A stretch of 64,000 bases of DNA from a virus: the IMG/VR virus record IMGVR_UViG_3300042991_001118, positions 52,167 through 116,166 of that record, one strand, 5' to 3'. This document shows positions 23,364-32,659 of the stretch, piece after piece; within the stretch, counting starts at the first letter, position 1; each line of letters begins with the position of its first letter. Position numbers and translations under genes: made by a program. Below the pieces are notes generated by a model, which searched no databases, had not been told where the DNA came from, and saw nothing but the letters and a program-made list of their open reading frames with translations.

Positions 23364-24350
23364 CTAGGAAGGTTTTTGCCCTATGGACTGTTGTGGTTGA
23401 GAACCTGCCAAGACTTGGGGCGGTGGTTGAATATTTTCAAAATCAAAATTGTTTATGTCTTCCGTTGTTCCGAAGGCATTTCCGGAAATGGTCGGGTTCT
23501 GTTGATGTAAAAATGCCGTTCCTCCTGACGACGTATCTTTCTGAGAAGCGTATTGTGTATTTTCCCATCCATGCTCCATAGATGGTGGAGGTGTTGATGG
23601 TGAACTACCACTAAATGTCCGTTTTCTCCGAATCGCCGCCATGAAATATTGAATTTTCTTTTGATCTGGGGTAAAGGCATCAATGCTCCAATTCAGAAAG
23701 TATTCTTGTACCCCTTGTTCTGCCGTCAATTGCTTGCCTTCACCTGCACACTTCTTTAGGTACCATGCTAATCTTGGACTTCCAAGGCAGTACTGGTTGA
23801 TATCAAATGTCTTCACGTAGACAAATGTATCCCCATATTGTGGAGCGTTTTGTTTAACACGTGAGACCTTAAATCCCATGCCCAGACATTTTCCATCTGG
23901 ATTCACGGCTTTGATGTACTTTTCTAGCATCGTGATAGTGTCTTTTCGTGCCATCATCCATTTAGGCGTGTCCGTCCAGGTCGTACCTGTTTCGTCTTTA
24001 AATGGGGTGTGGTCTATCACTCTTAGCGGAACAACGAGAGTTCTCTTTATTGTGCTGTCGAATAGCCCCTCGTTACATATTGGGCATACTTTGGGGTCTG
24101 TCCCGTCGCTGCTGAAAGATGCACAAGTTACTCTCAACTTACTCGCATCTTTATCACGGAACTGATTTGCGTGGTCATAAATATAGTGTTCGTAAAAGAA
24201 TGAAATTTCGTTTATGTTTGGTGTAAGGAAAACAATTTGGCTTTCCTTTTCCTTAAAGACTATAAGTCTTTTTTCAAACTCAGGAGTCATGTGGGTATTT
24301 ATAGCCGCATCCTTAAGATTGGCCAGCCCAGTTTTAAAAAATTGAGTCAT
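23364..24350 (-). CDS. Putative ssDNA-binding protein
   Basis: A 328-aa protein. An N-terminal part contains a single CPIC knuckle (KVCPICNEGLF, about residue 88) and a beta-rich core (LVVPLRVIDHTPF, GMGFKVSRV), which recall phage ssDNA-binding proteins with a zinc site such as T4 gp32. The C-terminal 90 residues are Pro/Gln/Ser-rich and end with an acidic segment (TTEDINNFDFENIQPPP), like the protein-recruiting tail of SSBs. First gene after its own strong promoter and followed by a terminator, consistent with abundant expression. No signature gives certainty. Confidence 0.45.
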   Translation of the reverse strand: MTQFFKTGLANLKDAAINTHMTPEFEKRLIVFKEKESQIVFLTPNINEISFFYEHYIYDHANQFRDKDASKLRVTCASFSSDGTDPKVCPICNEGLFDSTIKRTLVVPLRVIDHTPFKDETGTTWTDTPKWMMARKDTITMLEKYIKAVNPDGKCLGMGFKVSRVKQNAPQYGDTFVYVKTFDINQYCLGSPRLAWYLKKCAGEGKQLTAEQGVQEYFLNWSIDAFTPDQKKIQYFMAAIRRKRTFSGSSPSTPPPSMEHGWENTQYASQKDTSSGGTAFLHQQNPTISGNAFGTTEDINNFDFENIQPPPQVLAGSQPQQSIGQKPS

Positions 24351-24385
24351 TGACTCTTCCTTTCAAAATAGAGAACATGATAATA

Positions 24386-24413
24386 TCTATATCATTTTAT
24401 TTTGTTTTGTCAA
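24386..24413 (-). promoter_or_regulatory. Sigma70-type promoter
   Basis: On the minus strand a perfect -35 box TTGACA (24408-24413) is followed after 16 bases by TATAGA (24386-24391), a moderate -10 box. It stands between a terminator and the putative SSB gene, whose SD is AAAGGAAG. The match supports a host-RNA-polymerase promoter for the leftward replication and packaging unit. Confidence 0.7.
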
Positions 24414-24425
24414 GAAGGTATGTGC

Positions 24426-24460
24426 TAAAAAATAAAAAAGGGTTGGTGGTGCCAACCCTT
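24426..24460 (-). terminator. Strong Rho-independent terminator
   Basis: Nine-base arms AAGGGTTGG (24438-24446) and CCAACCCTT (24452-24460) flank a 5-nt loop, and the minus-strand transcript then runs into UUUUUAUUUUUUAG. It ends the long late unit of head, tail and fibre genes just before the next promoter. The 50 bases between this hairpin and the last late gene hold nothing else I can identify. Confidence 0.85.
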
Positions 24461-24511
24461 ACTTATGCGTACTATGTACTATCGGTAAGGTGTAAGGGAC
24501 GCATAGAAAAT

Positions 24512-24829
24512 CTATATGGCTATTGCAGATTTTATCAAAATGGATATTGCTACGGTCGCAACTCTTCTAACTGTTTCCCAAAATATTTTTTTAATCGGGA
24601 AATATTTTGCGACTGTAATATTTCCAAGTGTCGCATTAACGATTTTTATTTCTTGCTGTAGTGAATCAGAATTATCAGATAAAGCTCTAATCTGTAATTT
24701 TGCGGCATCTGATGCGCATGATTTTAAAAGTTCTAAGTCTTTTTTTGTTAAAGAATCCCATGCGGATCCCATAAATTCTTTCAGGTTCCCTTGTATTTCT
24801 TGCTCCAGTTTAGATAGATTTACTTCCAT
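24512..24829 (-). CDS. Small helical protein with C-terminal membrane segment
   Basis: A 105-aa protein; the ATG at 24827-24829 (MEVNLSKLEQEIQ) follows the lipoprotein gene stop by seven bases. Coiled-coil-like helices (LKEFMGSAWDSLTKKDLELLKS, SLQQEIKIVNATL) precede a C-terminal hydrophobic helix (ATVAISILIKSAIAI). Together with the lipoprotein gene it is the last pair of the late operon, a place where lysis genes are often found. The order of parts is opposite to a classical inner-membrane spanin, so identity is open. Confidence 0.55.
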   Translation of the reverse strand: MEVNLSKLEQEIQGNLKEFMGSAWDSLTKKDLELLKSCASDAAKLQIRALSDNSDSLQQEIKIVNATLGNITVAKYFPIKKIFWETVRRVATVAISILIKSAIAI

Positions 24830-24836
24830 GGGACAC

Positions 24837-25103
24837 CTATTTCGGGCTTTCTTTGAGAGAAGATTCTGTGTTTTCAATCCTCAATTTCCAGGATTGAATT
24901 AAACTTTCACGTCGGCTGATTTGTTCCGATGAAAATTTTGCTGTTTTTCCATCATCTTCTTTCGCGTTTTTAACAAGCCCAATATATTCTTCTGCGATTG
25001 AATCCATTGTCGCTTTGTCTGCGACAATATACCCACGCAATTCCTCATTGGCGCATCCAGAAATCAACAATATACAAAGTATACAAAAAAATATTTTCTT
25101 CAT
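24837..25103 (-). CDS. Small lipoprotein, possible outer-membrane spanin
   Basis: An 88-aa protein with a classical lipoprotein signal: basic KK, hydrophobic IFFCILCILLIS, lipobox ISGC with Cys17 as lipidation site. The mature part is short and helical with charged residues (EEYIGLVKNAKEDDGK, ESLIQSWKLRIENTESSLKE), suggesting a coiled coil. Phage lipoproteins of this size are often Rz1-type spanins or superinfection-exclusion proteins. A lipoprotein implies a Gram-negative host or a surface-exposed role. The specific role is inferred. Confidence 0.6.
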   Translation of the reverse strand: MKKIFFCILCILLISGCANEELRGYIVADKATMDSIAEEYIGLVKNAKEDDGKTAKFSSEQISRRESLIQSWKLRIENTESSLKESPK

Positions 25104-25115
25104 CTTTGATATCTC

Positions 25116-25649
25116 CTAAATAATTTCGATTGTTGCCAAAGGCGTTTTTGCTGTAGTTCTCAATGCGTTGAACGCTCTTTGTGATATTGATAACCTAATT
25201 GTTTTGTTCTCTGCCGGAGCAGTAAATATTGTGTCGAGAAAATTAAGGGTTCCACTTAAAATCCATTTTTTTTGTGATAATACTCCACCATCATTCTTTA
25301 ATGAGACTTCTCCATTTGGGTAAAAATCGACATCATTGTCTGTTTTAAATTTAACTCTCAACGTTAGGGCATTTCCCATGTCTAATTCTTCCGGTGTTGA
25401 GAGTTCTATTTCCGAACCATTTATCATTTTGTAAAGATAGATGTAATATTTTGGTGCCAAGACGACTTCACCACTTTCTACAATATATAAATTTGGATTT
25501 TCTACAACGGTTAAGTTGTTTGGCTTTTCTAATGTGGCACAATTCTCGTCAAGCGATAGCCCAGGGAAATCTTCTAAACTCGGTGTTTTGTTCGGTCCAT
25601 ATAAAATCGTTACGATTTCTTTCGTATTTGTGTTGTAAATAATAAGCAT
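25116..25649 (-). CDS. Hypothetical structural protein
   Basis: A 177-aa beta-rich protein with repeated short strand patterns (LIIYNTNTKEIVTILYGPN, LYIVESGEVVLAPKYY), typical of phage fibre-associated or tail accessory proteins. No signal peptide or membrane helix. It is next to fibre genes at the end of the late operon. Family not recognised. Confidence 0.5.
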   Translation of the reverse strand: MLIIYNTNTKEIVTILYGPNKTPSLEDFPGLSLDENCATLEKPNNLTVVENPNLYIVESGEVVLAPKYYIYLYKMINGSEIELSTPEELDMGNALTLRVKFKTDNDVDFYPNGEVSLKNDGGVLSQKKWILSGTLNFLDTIFTAPAENKTIRLSISQRAFNALRTTAKTPLATIEII

Positions 25650-25663
25650 TTCATTCCCCTCAA

Positions 25664-26161
25664 TTATCTTACGTCAAATTTTAATTCGACAGCAAACCAG
25701 TATGTTCCCTGATGTACATGATCTCCATAACTGTTTTCTGCTATTCTAAAAACATATGGACTTGTAGAATATGGATTGGATGAGATGAGAGAATTTCCTG
25801 GACCCCAAGACTCAGAGTTAGATGCACCCGCAAAGCATACTAAGACTAATGTCTTTTTATAATCAAATCCTGAACTCCCAAGTATAACACCACTTGTTGT
25901 TGTCAAATCCGTTAAATTTATTGATACGGTTCTCGAACTGTCTCCACTTCCACCAAAACCTATCGTTTTTCCCTGTGCAAATTTTATAGGGTCTAAAAAT
26001 TTGGGGTCAGTTTCTGTTACAAATTTATTGTCTGTTCCAGGGGTACCATATGTTCCAGTTAAGGCTTGTTTAATTGCGTCCGTTGGAATATTTTCATGAT
26101 TAAAAGTCGGACCAACAAATAAATGTCCATCTTCAAATGCGGGATATAATAAATTAGCCAT
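25664..26161 (-). CDS. Tail fibre-like protein, short paralog
   Basis: A 165-aa protein. The C-terminal 100 residues match the end of the next upstream fibre gene: FGGSGD.SRTVSINLT near residue 70, WGPG near 120 and SYGDHVHQGTYW near 147. The N-terminal third carries ALTGTYGTPGTDNKFVTETD, which also appears in a structural protein near 44.6 kb. So it is a mosaic of an attachment module and a tip-domain. It could be a fibre tip or cap acting as receptor binder. SD present. Confidence 0.6.
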   Translation of the reverse strand: MANLLYPAFEDGHLFVGPTFNHENIPTDAIKQALTGTYGTPGTDNKFVTETDPKFLDPIKFAQGKTIGFGGSGDSSRTVSINLTDLTTTSGVILGSSGFDYKKTLVLVCFAGASNSESWGPGNSLISSNPYSTSPYVFRIAENSYGDHVHQGTYWFAVELKFDVR

Positions 26162-26176
26162 AAAAATTCTCCATTA

Positions 26177-27298
26177 TCATCGGACTGCTATATTTAATTC
26201 TAATGCCATCCAATACGTACCCCTGTGTATATGATCTCCATAACTCTCTTCATATACATTAAAGACAAATGGGCTTGTCGTTGCTGGGACAGCCGATACC
26301 TGAGAATATCCAGGACCCCAAATTTCTGCATTCCCACCACCAGAAAATGAGCCATACATTAAAGTTTTTGTTGGTTCAAAATTATCATGCCCCAAAATTG
26401 TTCCATTTGATGCAGTCTTGCTTGTAAGGTTGATACTAACAGTTCTTGTGGCATCCCCTGAACCTCCAAATGGCGTGGTTTTTCCCATTATGGCTTTCGT
26501 TATGGCAATTTGAGATGTAACCCACGGCATCGTTGCAAAAAGATTTGCTGCGGATGGTTTGTATGGTGCTGATGGTCCGAGCATCGCTGCGGCCTGTGCC
26601 GCATTTGCGTGATATAATTCATCTAAAACACCTTCGGGTGCCCGTTGTAGCCCCTCGTGTTTGTTGTGGGGGTGTTCAAATAGAGCCTGATCTAATTTCC
26701 CAATTGCGTTTCGGACTGGATCATTCTCTAAGATGTAATTGTGATCCGTAAAGGCAGAATAATCTGGTAGTGTCTGTATGAGAGAATCTTTTCCTATAAA
26801 CCCGGATTTTCTGGCTGTTTCCTGGTCTAAGGCTTCTAATGCATTCTTATAATATAGCCCTACGGCGAGGGAATATAAGGATGTAAAAGCCCTATCCTCC
26901 ATTAAATTGCTCATGGTTCGGAGGTCTATAATATCACTTTGCTCTACAATCACTGTTCCAGTCTCTGTGATTTTTATTCCAGCAACAGGACATCCATAAG
27001 CAGGAATTAAAGGAAGCCCAAACAAATCTGGTATGGGATTCACGTTTTCAGTACCAGGAAGAATTCTTGCATCTCCAAGTAAATCAATATAAACCAAATC
27101 CCATCTGGTTCTATTTGATGTAGTCACAGGATTGAATCCAACAGTGTTCTGTTGTTCGGGTTTCCAAATCAAATTGGATCCATCCTTTAACACACCTTTT
27201 CCTACACGAATTTGGTTTCCTACTGGGTCTTCTGCTTGTGGTATAAAACTTTCCGCAAATCCTAATTCAAGTTGTCTTGCAGTTAATTTTGTTAGCAT
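26177..27298 (-). CDS. Tail fibre protein
   Basis: A 373-aa putative fibre. N-terminal 140 residues fit the baseplate-facing domain of P2/Mu-type fibres (WDLVYIDLLGDARI, IDLRTMSN). The middle is helical-trimeric. The C-terminal 110 residues are the tip-domain shared with the downstream paralog (FGGSGDATRTVSINLT, SYGDHIHRGTYW), ending ALELNIAVR. Likely a host-recognition fibre or a part of it. Nearest genes are other fibre components and baseplate proteins. Confidence 0.65.
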   Translation of the reverse strand: MLTKLTARQLELGFAESFIPQAEDPVGNQIRVGKGVLKDGSNLIWKPEQQNTVGFNPVTTSNRTRWDLVYIDLLGDARILPGTENVNPIPDLFGLPLIPAYGCPVAGIKITETGTVIVEQSDIIDLRTMSNLMEDRAFTSLYSLAVGLYYKNALEALDQETARKSGFIGKDSLIQTLPDYSAFTDHNYILENDPVRNAIGKLDQALFEHPHNKHEGLQRAPEGVLDELYHANAAQAAAMLGPSAPYKPSAANLFATMPWVTSQIAITKAIMGKTTPFGGSGDATRTVSINLTSKTASNGTILGHDNFEPTKTLMYGSFSGGGNAEIWGPGYSQVSAVPATTSPFVFNVYEESYGDHIHRGTYWMALELNIAVR

Positions 27299-27307
27299 AG
27301 GTATCTC

Positions 27308-28129
27308 CTACATCAATTCTCTATTTACGACGTATATTTCATTGTCTGGATTTAACGAAAAGCCCATAAATTTAATTCCTTTTGATGTTCCAGTCAGGAC
27401 GCTTTCATAATAATTCTTGTTATAAGCTAATCTTTGTCCATTTAGGAAAACATCGAGATTTTTTGTTCCAGGAGTAAAATCGATTGGGATAACCAACTCT
27501 GTTTCGCCTCCGGTAGCTTCGTAAAAATAATCATAGCAAATCGTATCTCTGCCTACAATAGATACGCCAGAACATCCACTTTGCCCTGAATTATTGATTT
27601 GAAAAACGATTGTCCAGGTAAACTGGAGTGAAAATGCATTTGTCTTTGTTATTTTACCAAAAGTTTTCCTTGCGAACAATAGCCCAGTTAGGAATGGAGA
27701 AGTAAAAACTCCTGCCTCTGTATAGTCATATCCATTCCCGTCGTCCACTCCCCATGTGGCTTCTAGAATTACAGAATTGCTATTTATCGTTCCTGTAACT
27801 GCTTTGCTTTGTCCTGTCGATTGCTGTAACGTTGTGTCGGCTAAATCAGGTGCTTGTGCTGGGTCTGGATCGCCCAATTCTATATATGAAAATTGTCTTA
27901 ATCCCGCAGACATTTGCGCCATGACAATTTCGCTTTGTTTTACCACGAGATTTTTCTCATCGACTATTTTCTCTTTTTTCCCGTTTGGATAAATAGCCGT
28001 AATTTCTAAATTTCCTTTAATTTTGAATGGGCTATTTTCCTTATTTTCCGTGGTAACAGAACCACGAATGCGATTTTCTTTTTTTAAAATTTCTTGTCGA
28101 GTTCTTTGTATTTCCTGGAAGAAATTCAT
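27308..28129 (-). CDS. Tail-associated structural protein
   Basis: A 273-aa protein with a helical N-terminus (EIQRTRQEILKKEN) and a beta-rich body including YIELGDPDP, WGVDDGNGYDYTEAGVFTS and NGQRLAYNKNYYES. The pattern of TEAGVF and FARKTF resembles phage baseplate-attached fibre-connector domains. Between gpI and fibre genes, so likely a fibre connector. The family is not certain. Confidence 0.5.
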   Translation of the reverse strand: MNFFQEIQRTRQEILKKENRIRGSVTTENKENSPFKIKGNLEITAIYPNGKKEKIVDEKNLVVKQSEIVMAQMSAGLRQFSYIELGDPDPAQAPDLADTTLQQSTGQSKAVTGTINSNSVILEATWGVDDGNGYDYTEAGVFTSPFLTGLLFARKTFGKITKTNAFSLQFTWTIVFQINNSGQSGCSGVSIVGRDTICYDYFYEATGGETELVIPIDFTPGTKNLDVFLNGQRLAYNKNYYESVLTGTSKGIKFMGFSLNPDNEIYVVNRELM

Positions 28130-28132
28130 TTT

Positions 28133-28570
28133 TTACCCTACCACTATAATTTTCCCAGTTATCCCTAATCTATGCTGAACGATAACTCGGTTTACAGATG
28201 CATGCGTAATTGATTCTGGCACGACGACGTTCCCTTCGTTATCCAACACTTCTGTTGAAGGGAAATTACCCAAATCATGATCAAAAACCCATGTCGGTGT
28301 TGCTGTATCAAAACTCTTTTCTTTCACTCTTGCCGATTTCGTTGCATTCCCAGTTTGGAATAAGGTGATCCAGCCATCAATATACGTCTGCAAGTAAACT
28401 ATTTTTAACACTTTGTCATAATAGATACGGAGCATGCCATTCCTTGGTGTTTTGGGATATTCAGGATCGGTCGTGTAGTTAGACCGTCCTAATGCCTCAA
28501 AGTTTTCCCGTATCAACTTTGCCGTTGCCATTGTATTATTTTGCGGCAAATCAAACCTGAATTGCTCCAT
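28133..28570 (-). CDS. Fibre-associated protein
   Basis: A 145-aa protein from ATG 28568-28570 (MEQFRFDLP); the longer frame overlaps the gpI gene. The last 60 residues contain WVFDHDLGNFPSTEVLDNEGN followed by VNRVIVQHRLGITGKIIV, a pattern found in many phage and prophage tail-fibre attachment proteins that fold as a small beta-sandwich. No chaperone features. Probably a short tail-fibre component near the baseplate. Confidence 0.6.
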   Translation of the reverse strand: MEQFRFDLPQNNTMATAKLIRENFEALGRSNYTTDPEYPKTPRNGMLRIYYDKVLKIVYLQTYIDGWITLFQTGNATKSARVKEKSFDTATPTWVFDHDLGNFPSTEVLDNEGNVVVPESITHASVNRVIVQHRLGITGKIIVVG

Positions 28571-28581
28571 GTAAAAATTCC

Positions 28582-29769
28582 TTACCAATATTGTATCTCT
28601 TCACCAATTCTGATCTTTAATGTTTCAGGGAAATATGTGTTGATAAGACAGTTGTCGTCTAATATCGCAATCTTTTCCTCGTTATTTTTTGTCAAAATTA
28701 AGATTTCATCTTGGTTTAGAGGAACTCCATCAACAGGGTATGCACGATAATTATCATCTCTCGGATCCATCGCGATTAACTGTCCACAAGATACCGAATC
28801 CGTGGCGAAATCGTTGACTATGTCTTCTGGCAATAACGCCAAGACAACCAATCTTAATAAGACATGGATCGGACGGACTTCCTCTGCCATCGCAATAATT
28901 TTGTCCAGCAATTTTGTCGTCAAAAATTCAGAAGAATCTTCATGTGCAGCAAAATAGACATCTAGATCTATTCTCGCAGCAGAATATGGGAATTCATCTG
29001 TAATATGTTCGTAATCTGTTTTCACGTCTTCTGTCGTCGCAGACGTGAAAGATAAGGAAAATTTTCCAGTCGCATAATTTATCTTTCCAGAACAATTCTG
29101 ACCTAACAAAGAACCATATTTTTCGTCTAGAGAATTTCCGATATCTCTTAAAGAATAATCGCTAGAATAGACGAACACACTACCAGGCTTAATTGGAAGC
29201 TTTGCAAAGAATCCAGTATACTCCGCACTGCCCATTGTTGCAAGAACTTCTTTAGTTATTTTTTCCGTTGTATATCTATGCCTGGAATATTGATTATTTG
29301 ACTCGTGAATGTTTTTTTTGTAGAGAGGAATCGGGTTGACCTTTATCCCCAATGTCCGATAAAAAGCTGTCCAAGAAATTGGCGTACCTCTCGTTTTATT
29401 TAAAGCCACGATGCTTTTTACAATTTCACGTTGCTCTATCTCTGGCTTCGACGTATCCAGGGGATACCCAAAAGATTCTGATAAATTTCGTAAAAATTTC
29501 AATGGGCATCTATCTGGGTCTATAAGGTCTGTCAGCTTAGAGATTTCCATCTCGTCATGGGTCTCTTCCTGCTCGATACCATAATATAGATTTTTTATTA
29601 CTGGAAGGAGTCCTATTTCATCCCAGAACTTACCCTCATCCCATACAAACAAAGGGTCATCCCAAAATGTTATGTTAGAATATACTCCGGTCTTTATGTC
29701 TTCTCTTATGATTGCAGGAATTAACCGCCCATACAAATCTACCGGAAGATGATTTCCAGGATTTGTCAT
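28582..29769 (-). CDS. Baseplate protein gpI-like
   Basis: A 395-aa protein of the P2 gpI tail-protein family (baseplate wedge that joins the fibre to gpJ). The N-terminal 140 residues carry the hallmark LLPVIKNLYYG, DRCPLKFLRNLSESFGYPLD and KTRGTPISWTAFYRTLG. A middle insertion (about 195-270) holds one copy of the phage-wide INYATG module, so the length is about twice that of P2 gpI. Its start overlaps the gpJ stop by four bases, as in P2/Mu-like clusters. Confidence 0.8.
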   Translation of the reverse strand: MTNPGNHLPVDLYGRLIPAIIREDIKTGVYSNITFWDDPLFVWDEGKFWDEIGLLPVIKNLYYGIEQEETHDEMEISKLTDLIDPDRCPLKFLRNLSESFGYPLDTSKPEIEQREIVKSIVALNKTRGTPISWTAFYRTLGIKVNPIPLYKKNIHESNNQYSRHRYTTEKITKEVLATMGSAEYTGFFAKLPIKPGSVFVYSSDYSLRDIGNSLDEKYGSLLGQNCSGKINYATGKFSLSFTSATTEDVKTDYEHITDEFPYSAARIDLDVYFAAHEDSSEFLTTKLLDKIIAMAEEVRPIHVLLRLVVLALLPEDIVNDFATDSVSCGQLIAMDPRDDNYRAYPVDGVPLNQDEILILTKNNEEKIAILDDNCLINTYFPETLKIRIGEEIQYW

Positions 29770-32657
29770 ATGTCTAACTCCTCAATAGTTTCAGTTAGGG
29801 ATACCACAGACAATGCAGGCATGATGTGAGATGGGACATTCAAATTTCTATATCTTGAGGAAAAATATGTATCGTAATCAATTGTGAAATTCTTTCCCAC
29901 AATGGGTTGATATGTAAGGTCTGCCTTTAAATGCCCTGTATCGTAGTCCAGATTGGAATATGGATAAGCGTTCGATAAGGTTCCAAACAGATGTCCGGAA
30001 TTCTCTGCCAAGAGAATCTTTCTAGTCGAACCAAAATAATAGCCTACTAAAGGCGTGTACAACAACAAGGTTGTCCCGATAAATACTACAGGGAAATTCC
30101 TTGATGCCCCCACAGGTAAAGCCTCCTTAAAATATACAAGACCTGTACCCGTAGAATAGTCTACAGTATTCTGTTCATGCGCATCTATATTTACCCCATC
30201 AAAATTCCCAGTTCCATTGTCATAAGCCGCATCATAGCTTGCAACAATGGTGTCTAGATATAGTTTTATCCTGCCATAATTTTCCTGAAAATTTACCTGT
30301 GTTCCGTCCTTGTCTGGGAGTGTCCAGGTTGAAAAGGTGAATTTTTTACGGATGCCATCGGGAGTTTCCTCAAGATATCCAAATCGAAATGTTTCTATTT
30401 CTGGTGCCGGATTAGTATTCCAAACAAAATTTACTTGCCCAGAATCATAGTTGATTTTTCCTCCGGACGCAACATCTCCAAGAATATTGCCTTCGCCATC
30501 ATCATACGCTAGAAGCTGTCCACCAGATTGCATACCATAATGGTCATATCCCCCAATGAACGCAACATGGTGTTTCTGGAATGGCAGATACTCTTCAGGC
30601 AAAATTAAAGAGACATCCGTTCCAGAACACAACCCAATATTCCTACGTTTTAAAATTGGGCTATATGCTGCGATAAAATCTACAGAATTTGTTTCTGGTA
30701 TCTTTAAAGACTCAACCGTATTCATTTTCGCTTCAAAACGGCATTCTGCCATGACGAATTCCGCTACACCTGGAGCATTTTTAAATGTTGCAGTAAATTT
30801 CCCGCCAAGATAATCTATTGCGTTCTCTCCACTTTCGTCTATATCTCCACCCAACGTTCCATCGCCATTGTCGGATATCTTTTGCAGTCCTCCTGAAATC
30901 GCAAAGGATTTTGGGATTATTTGTTGTCCACGAGGGAAATTGAATACGCCTTCAAATGTCGTTTTTAAAGAGGTATTTTGCCCATAATCGATTGAAGTTT
31001 TTGTTGTCCCAATGATGTTTTTAATCGTAACATGAGAAATCTGTGGAGCTTCTAATATTTTGTCTACTAGTAAGGACATCGCTAAATCCACGCCTGGTCT
31101 AACCACGGCGGAATTAAAATAGTTCTCCAATAAAGTTGATACTGCCTCCGACGCATCGGACAACGAATACCCAGATTTTAAAGCGACATCAAGTTCAATA
31201 TCAAAATAAAGAACCTCTCCATCTATAATTTCTATCGTTACACACGTGGATTTATGCGCATTCATGAAATTCAAAAGTCCATATTTCAAAGCAGAGGTCG
31301 CTTTGGAAATTCTTCCATCCGAATCTCTACTCCAAAGTGCCAGTTGTACAGTGTTCAATTCTGGAATTTTTTGTTTCAATTTAGCATGTGCAAATGATGG
31401 CGAACCATATTTTTCATCATTGTATGACATCGCCAAGACTGAATAATCCTGCGACCTTACAGCCTTTTTGGAAGTCATGGCGTATTTAGGAGCAAGAAAT
31501 TTGACCCTGTCAAAACTTTCAGCATCCTCTCCACCACTTCCAGATTCCGCATTGAATACCAAGACATTTACCCCAGAACCAGACGATATGTAACCCCTGA
31601 TCGACGTGTTGATAAGACCACGCGATATATTACCCTTCACGCCATTTCCTACACGATATGTGCATTCAATAGACGCACCTTCTTGAGGTATTCTTCCATA
31701 TGTCCCATCGCCAAAACGAATAGAAATTTTTCCATCAAGAGAATGGCTTGTAACAAATCTCTTTTGTGAACCAGAGATCAAATAGTGGACATCTATCGCC
31801 ACACCATCGCCTGGTGCCGATGCACTGTCTACATCACCAAACATTATCACGGATTCCCCATCTTCGTTTTGGTCTATCTTATACTCCATCGGAGAACCCG
31901 AAAATTCATCTACCATAGCCCAGCTTTGATTTCCGATGGAGACAGAAGGTGTATGCTCTTCCTTGTTTATTATAGCGTTGAGCAACGTCAATTTGTATGA
32001 TTGAGAACTCTCTCCATTGCCGAAAAAAATATCACTTGCTATAGTATTTCCCTCTATAAGGATGAGAGAATCTGTCTTCTCCCAAGATTCGCCATCAATT
32101 TCTATTTTGAGAGAATTTTGTAGAAAATTAGGCTGTGACAACTGAAATGTTTGGAACGGCGTACCAGATGAAATAAAGTTTTCTTTCTTAGTTTCCCCCT
32201 CGCTAAAAATTGCTATAGTTGAGTCCTCTTCTCTTGGCCAGGAAACAGCGTTCGGCGGAATAACGTAAGTTTCAATTGATTCAAAATAAAGGCCATCTGC
32301 TGTAATCTTTTCTCCTTTTTTGATAGTTATCGGAACATGCTGCGTAGGCTGTGGAGAAAATATAACAGGGACTGACGCACCCGTAGATAATCTACGTTCA
32401 TATCCTAGCTGCCTAGCCAATACCAGGATGTGTTCAGGCAACGTTGCAGTTTCTAAAAAGCTGTTCCTCGCCTGCATATCGTAATAATAAGCCCTTTGCC
32501 CATGCGCCCAGGCTACGGAATCTATCAAGGCCATACCAATTCCAGTATCAACAATCTCTGGCCAGTCCTTCGGAAATCTGATTTTAATCCAATTTATTAA
32601 AGCCGCACGGACGCTTTGAAAACTTCGATCTGTATAGGAAATTTTAGGCTCAACCAT
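29766..32657 (-). CDS. Baseplate J-like protein
   Basis: A 963-aa gpJ/gp6-like baseplate wedge. The N-terminus SFQSVRAALINWIKIRFP and DTGIGMALIDSVAWAHGQRAYYYDMQARNSFL is the typical entry. The central part has FGDGTYGRIPQEGASIECTYRVGNG, the hallmark of the family, then KKAVRSQDYSVLAMSY. The C-terminal third is extended by four copies of the INY/IDY.TG module (about 29.9-30.9 kb), absent from P2 gpJ. It is followed by the gpI gene and preceded by gpW/gp25. Confidence 0.88.
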   Translation of the reverse strand: MVEPKISYTDRSFQSVRAALINWIKIRFPKDWPEIVDTGIGMALIDSVAWAHGQRAYYYDMQARNSFLETATLPEHILVLARQLGYERRLSTGASVPVIFSPQPTQHVPITIKKGEKITADGLYFESIETYVIPPNAVSWPREEDSTIAIFSEGETKKENFISSGTPFQTFQLSQPNFLQNSLKIEIDGESWEKTDSLILIEGNTIASDIFFGNGESSQSYKLTLLNAIINKEEHTPSVSIGNQSWAMVDEFSGSPMEYKIDQNEDGESVIMFGDVDSASAPGDGVAIDVHYLISGSQKRFVTSHSLDGKISIRFGDGTYGRIPQEGASIECTYRVGNGVKGNISRGLINTSIRGYISSGSGVNVLVFNAESGSGGEDAESFDRVKFLAPKYAMTSKKAVRSQDYSVLAMSYNDEKYGSPSFAHAKLKQKIPELNTVQLALWSRDSDGRISKATSALKYGLLNFMNAHKSTCVTIEIIDGEVLYFDIELDVALKSGYSLSDASEAVSTLLENYFNSAVVRPGVDLAMSLLVDKILEAPQISHVTIKNIIGTTKTSIDYGQNTSLKTTFEGVFNFPRGQQIIPKSFAISGGLQKISDNGDGTLGGDIDESGENAIDYLGGKFTATFKNAPGVAEFVMAECRFEAKMNTVESLKIPETNSVDFIAAYSPILKRRNIGLCSGTDVSLILPEEYLPFQKHHVAFIGGYDHYGMQSGGQLLAYDDGEGNILGDVASGGKINYDSGQVNFVWNTNPAPEIETFRFGYLEETPDGIRKKFTFSTWTLPDKDGTQVNFQENYGRIKLYLDTIVASYDAAYDNGTGNFDGVNIDAHEQNTVDYSTGTGLVYFKEALPVGASRNFPVVFIGTTLLLYTPLVGYYFGSTRKILLAENSGHLFGTLSNAYPYSNLDYDTGHLKADLTYQPIVGKNFTIDYDTYFSSRYRNLNVPSHIMPALSVVSLTETIEELDI

Positions 32658-32659
32658 AT

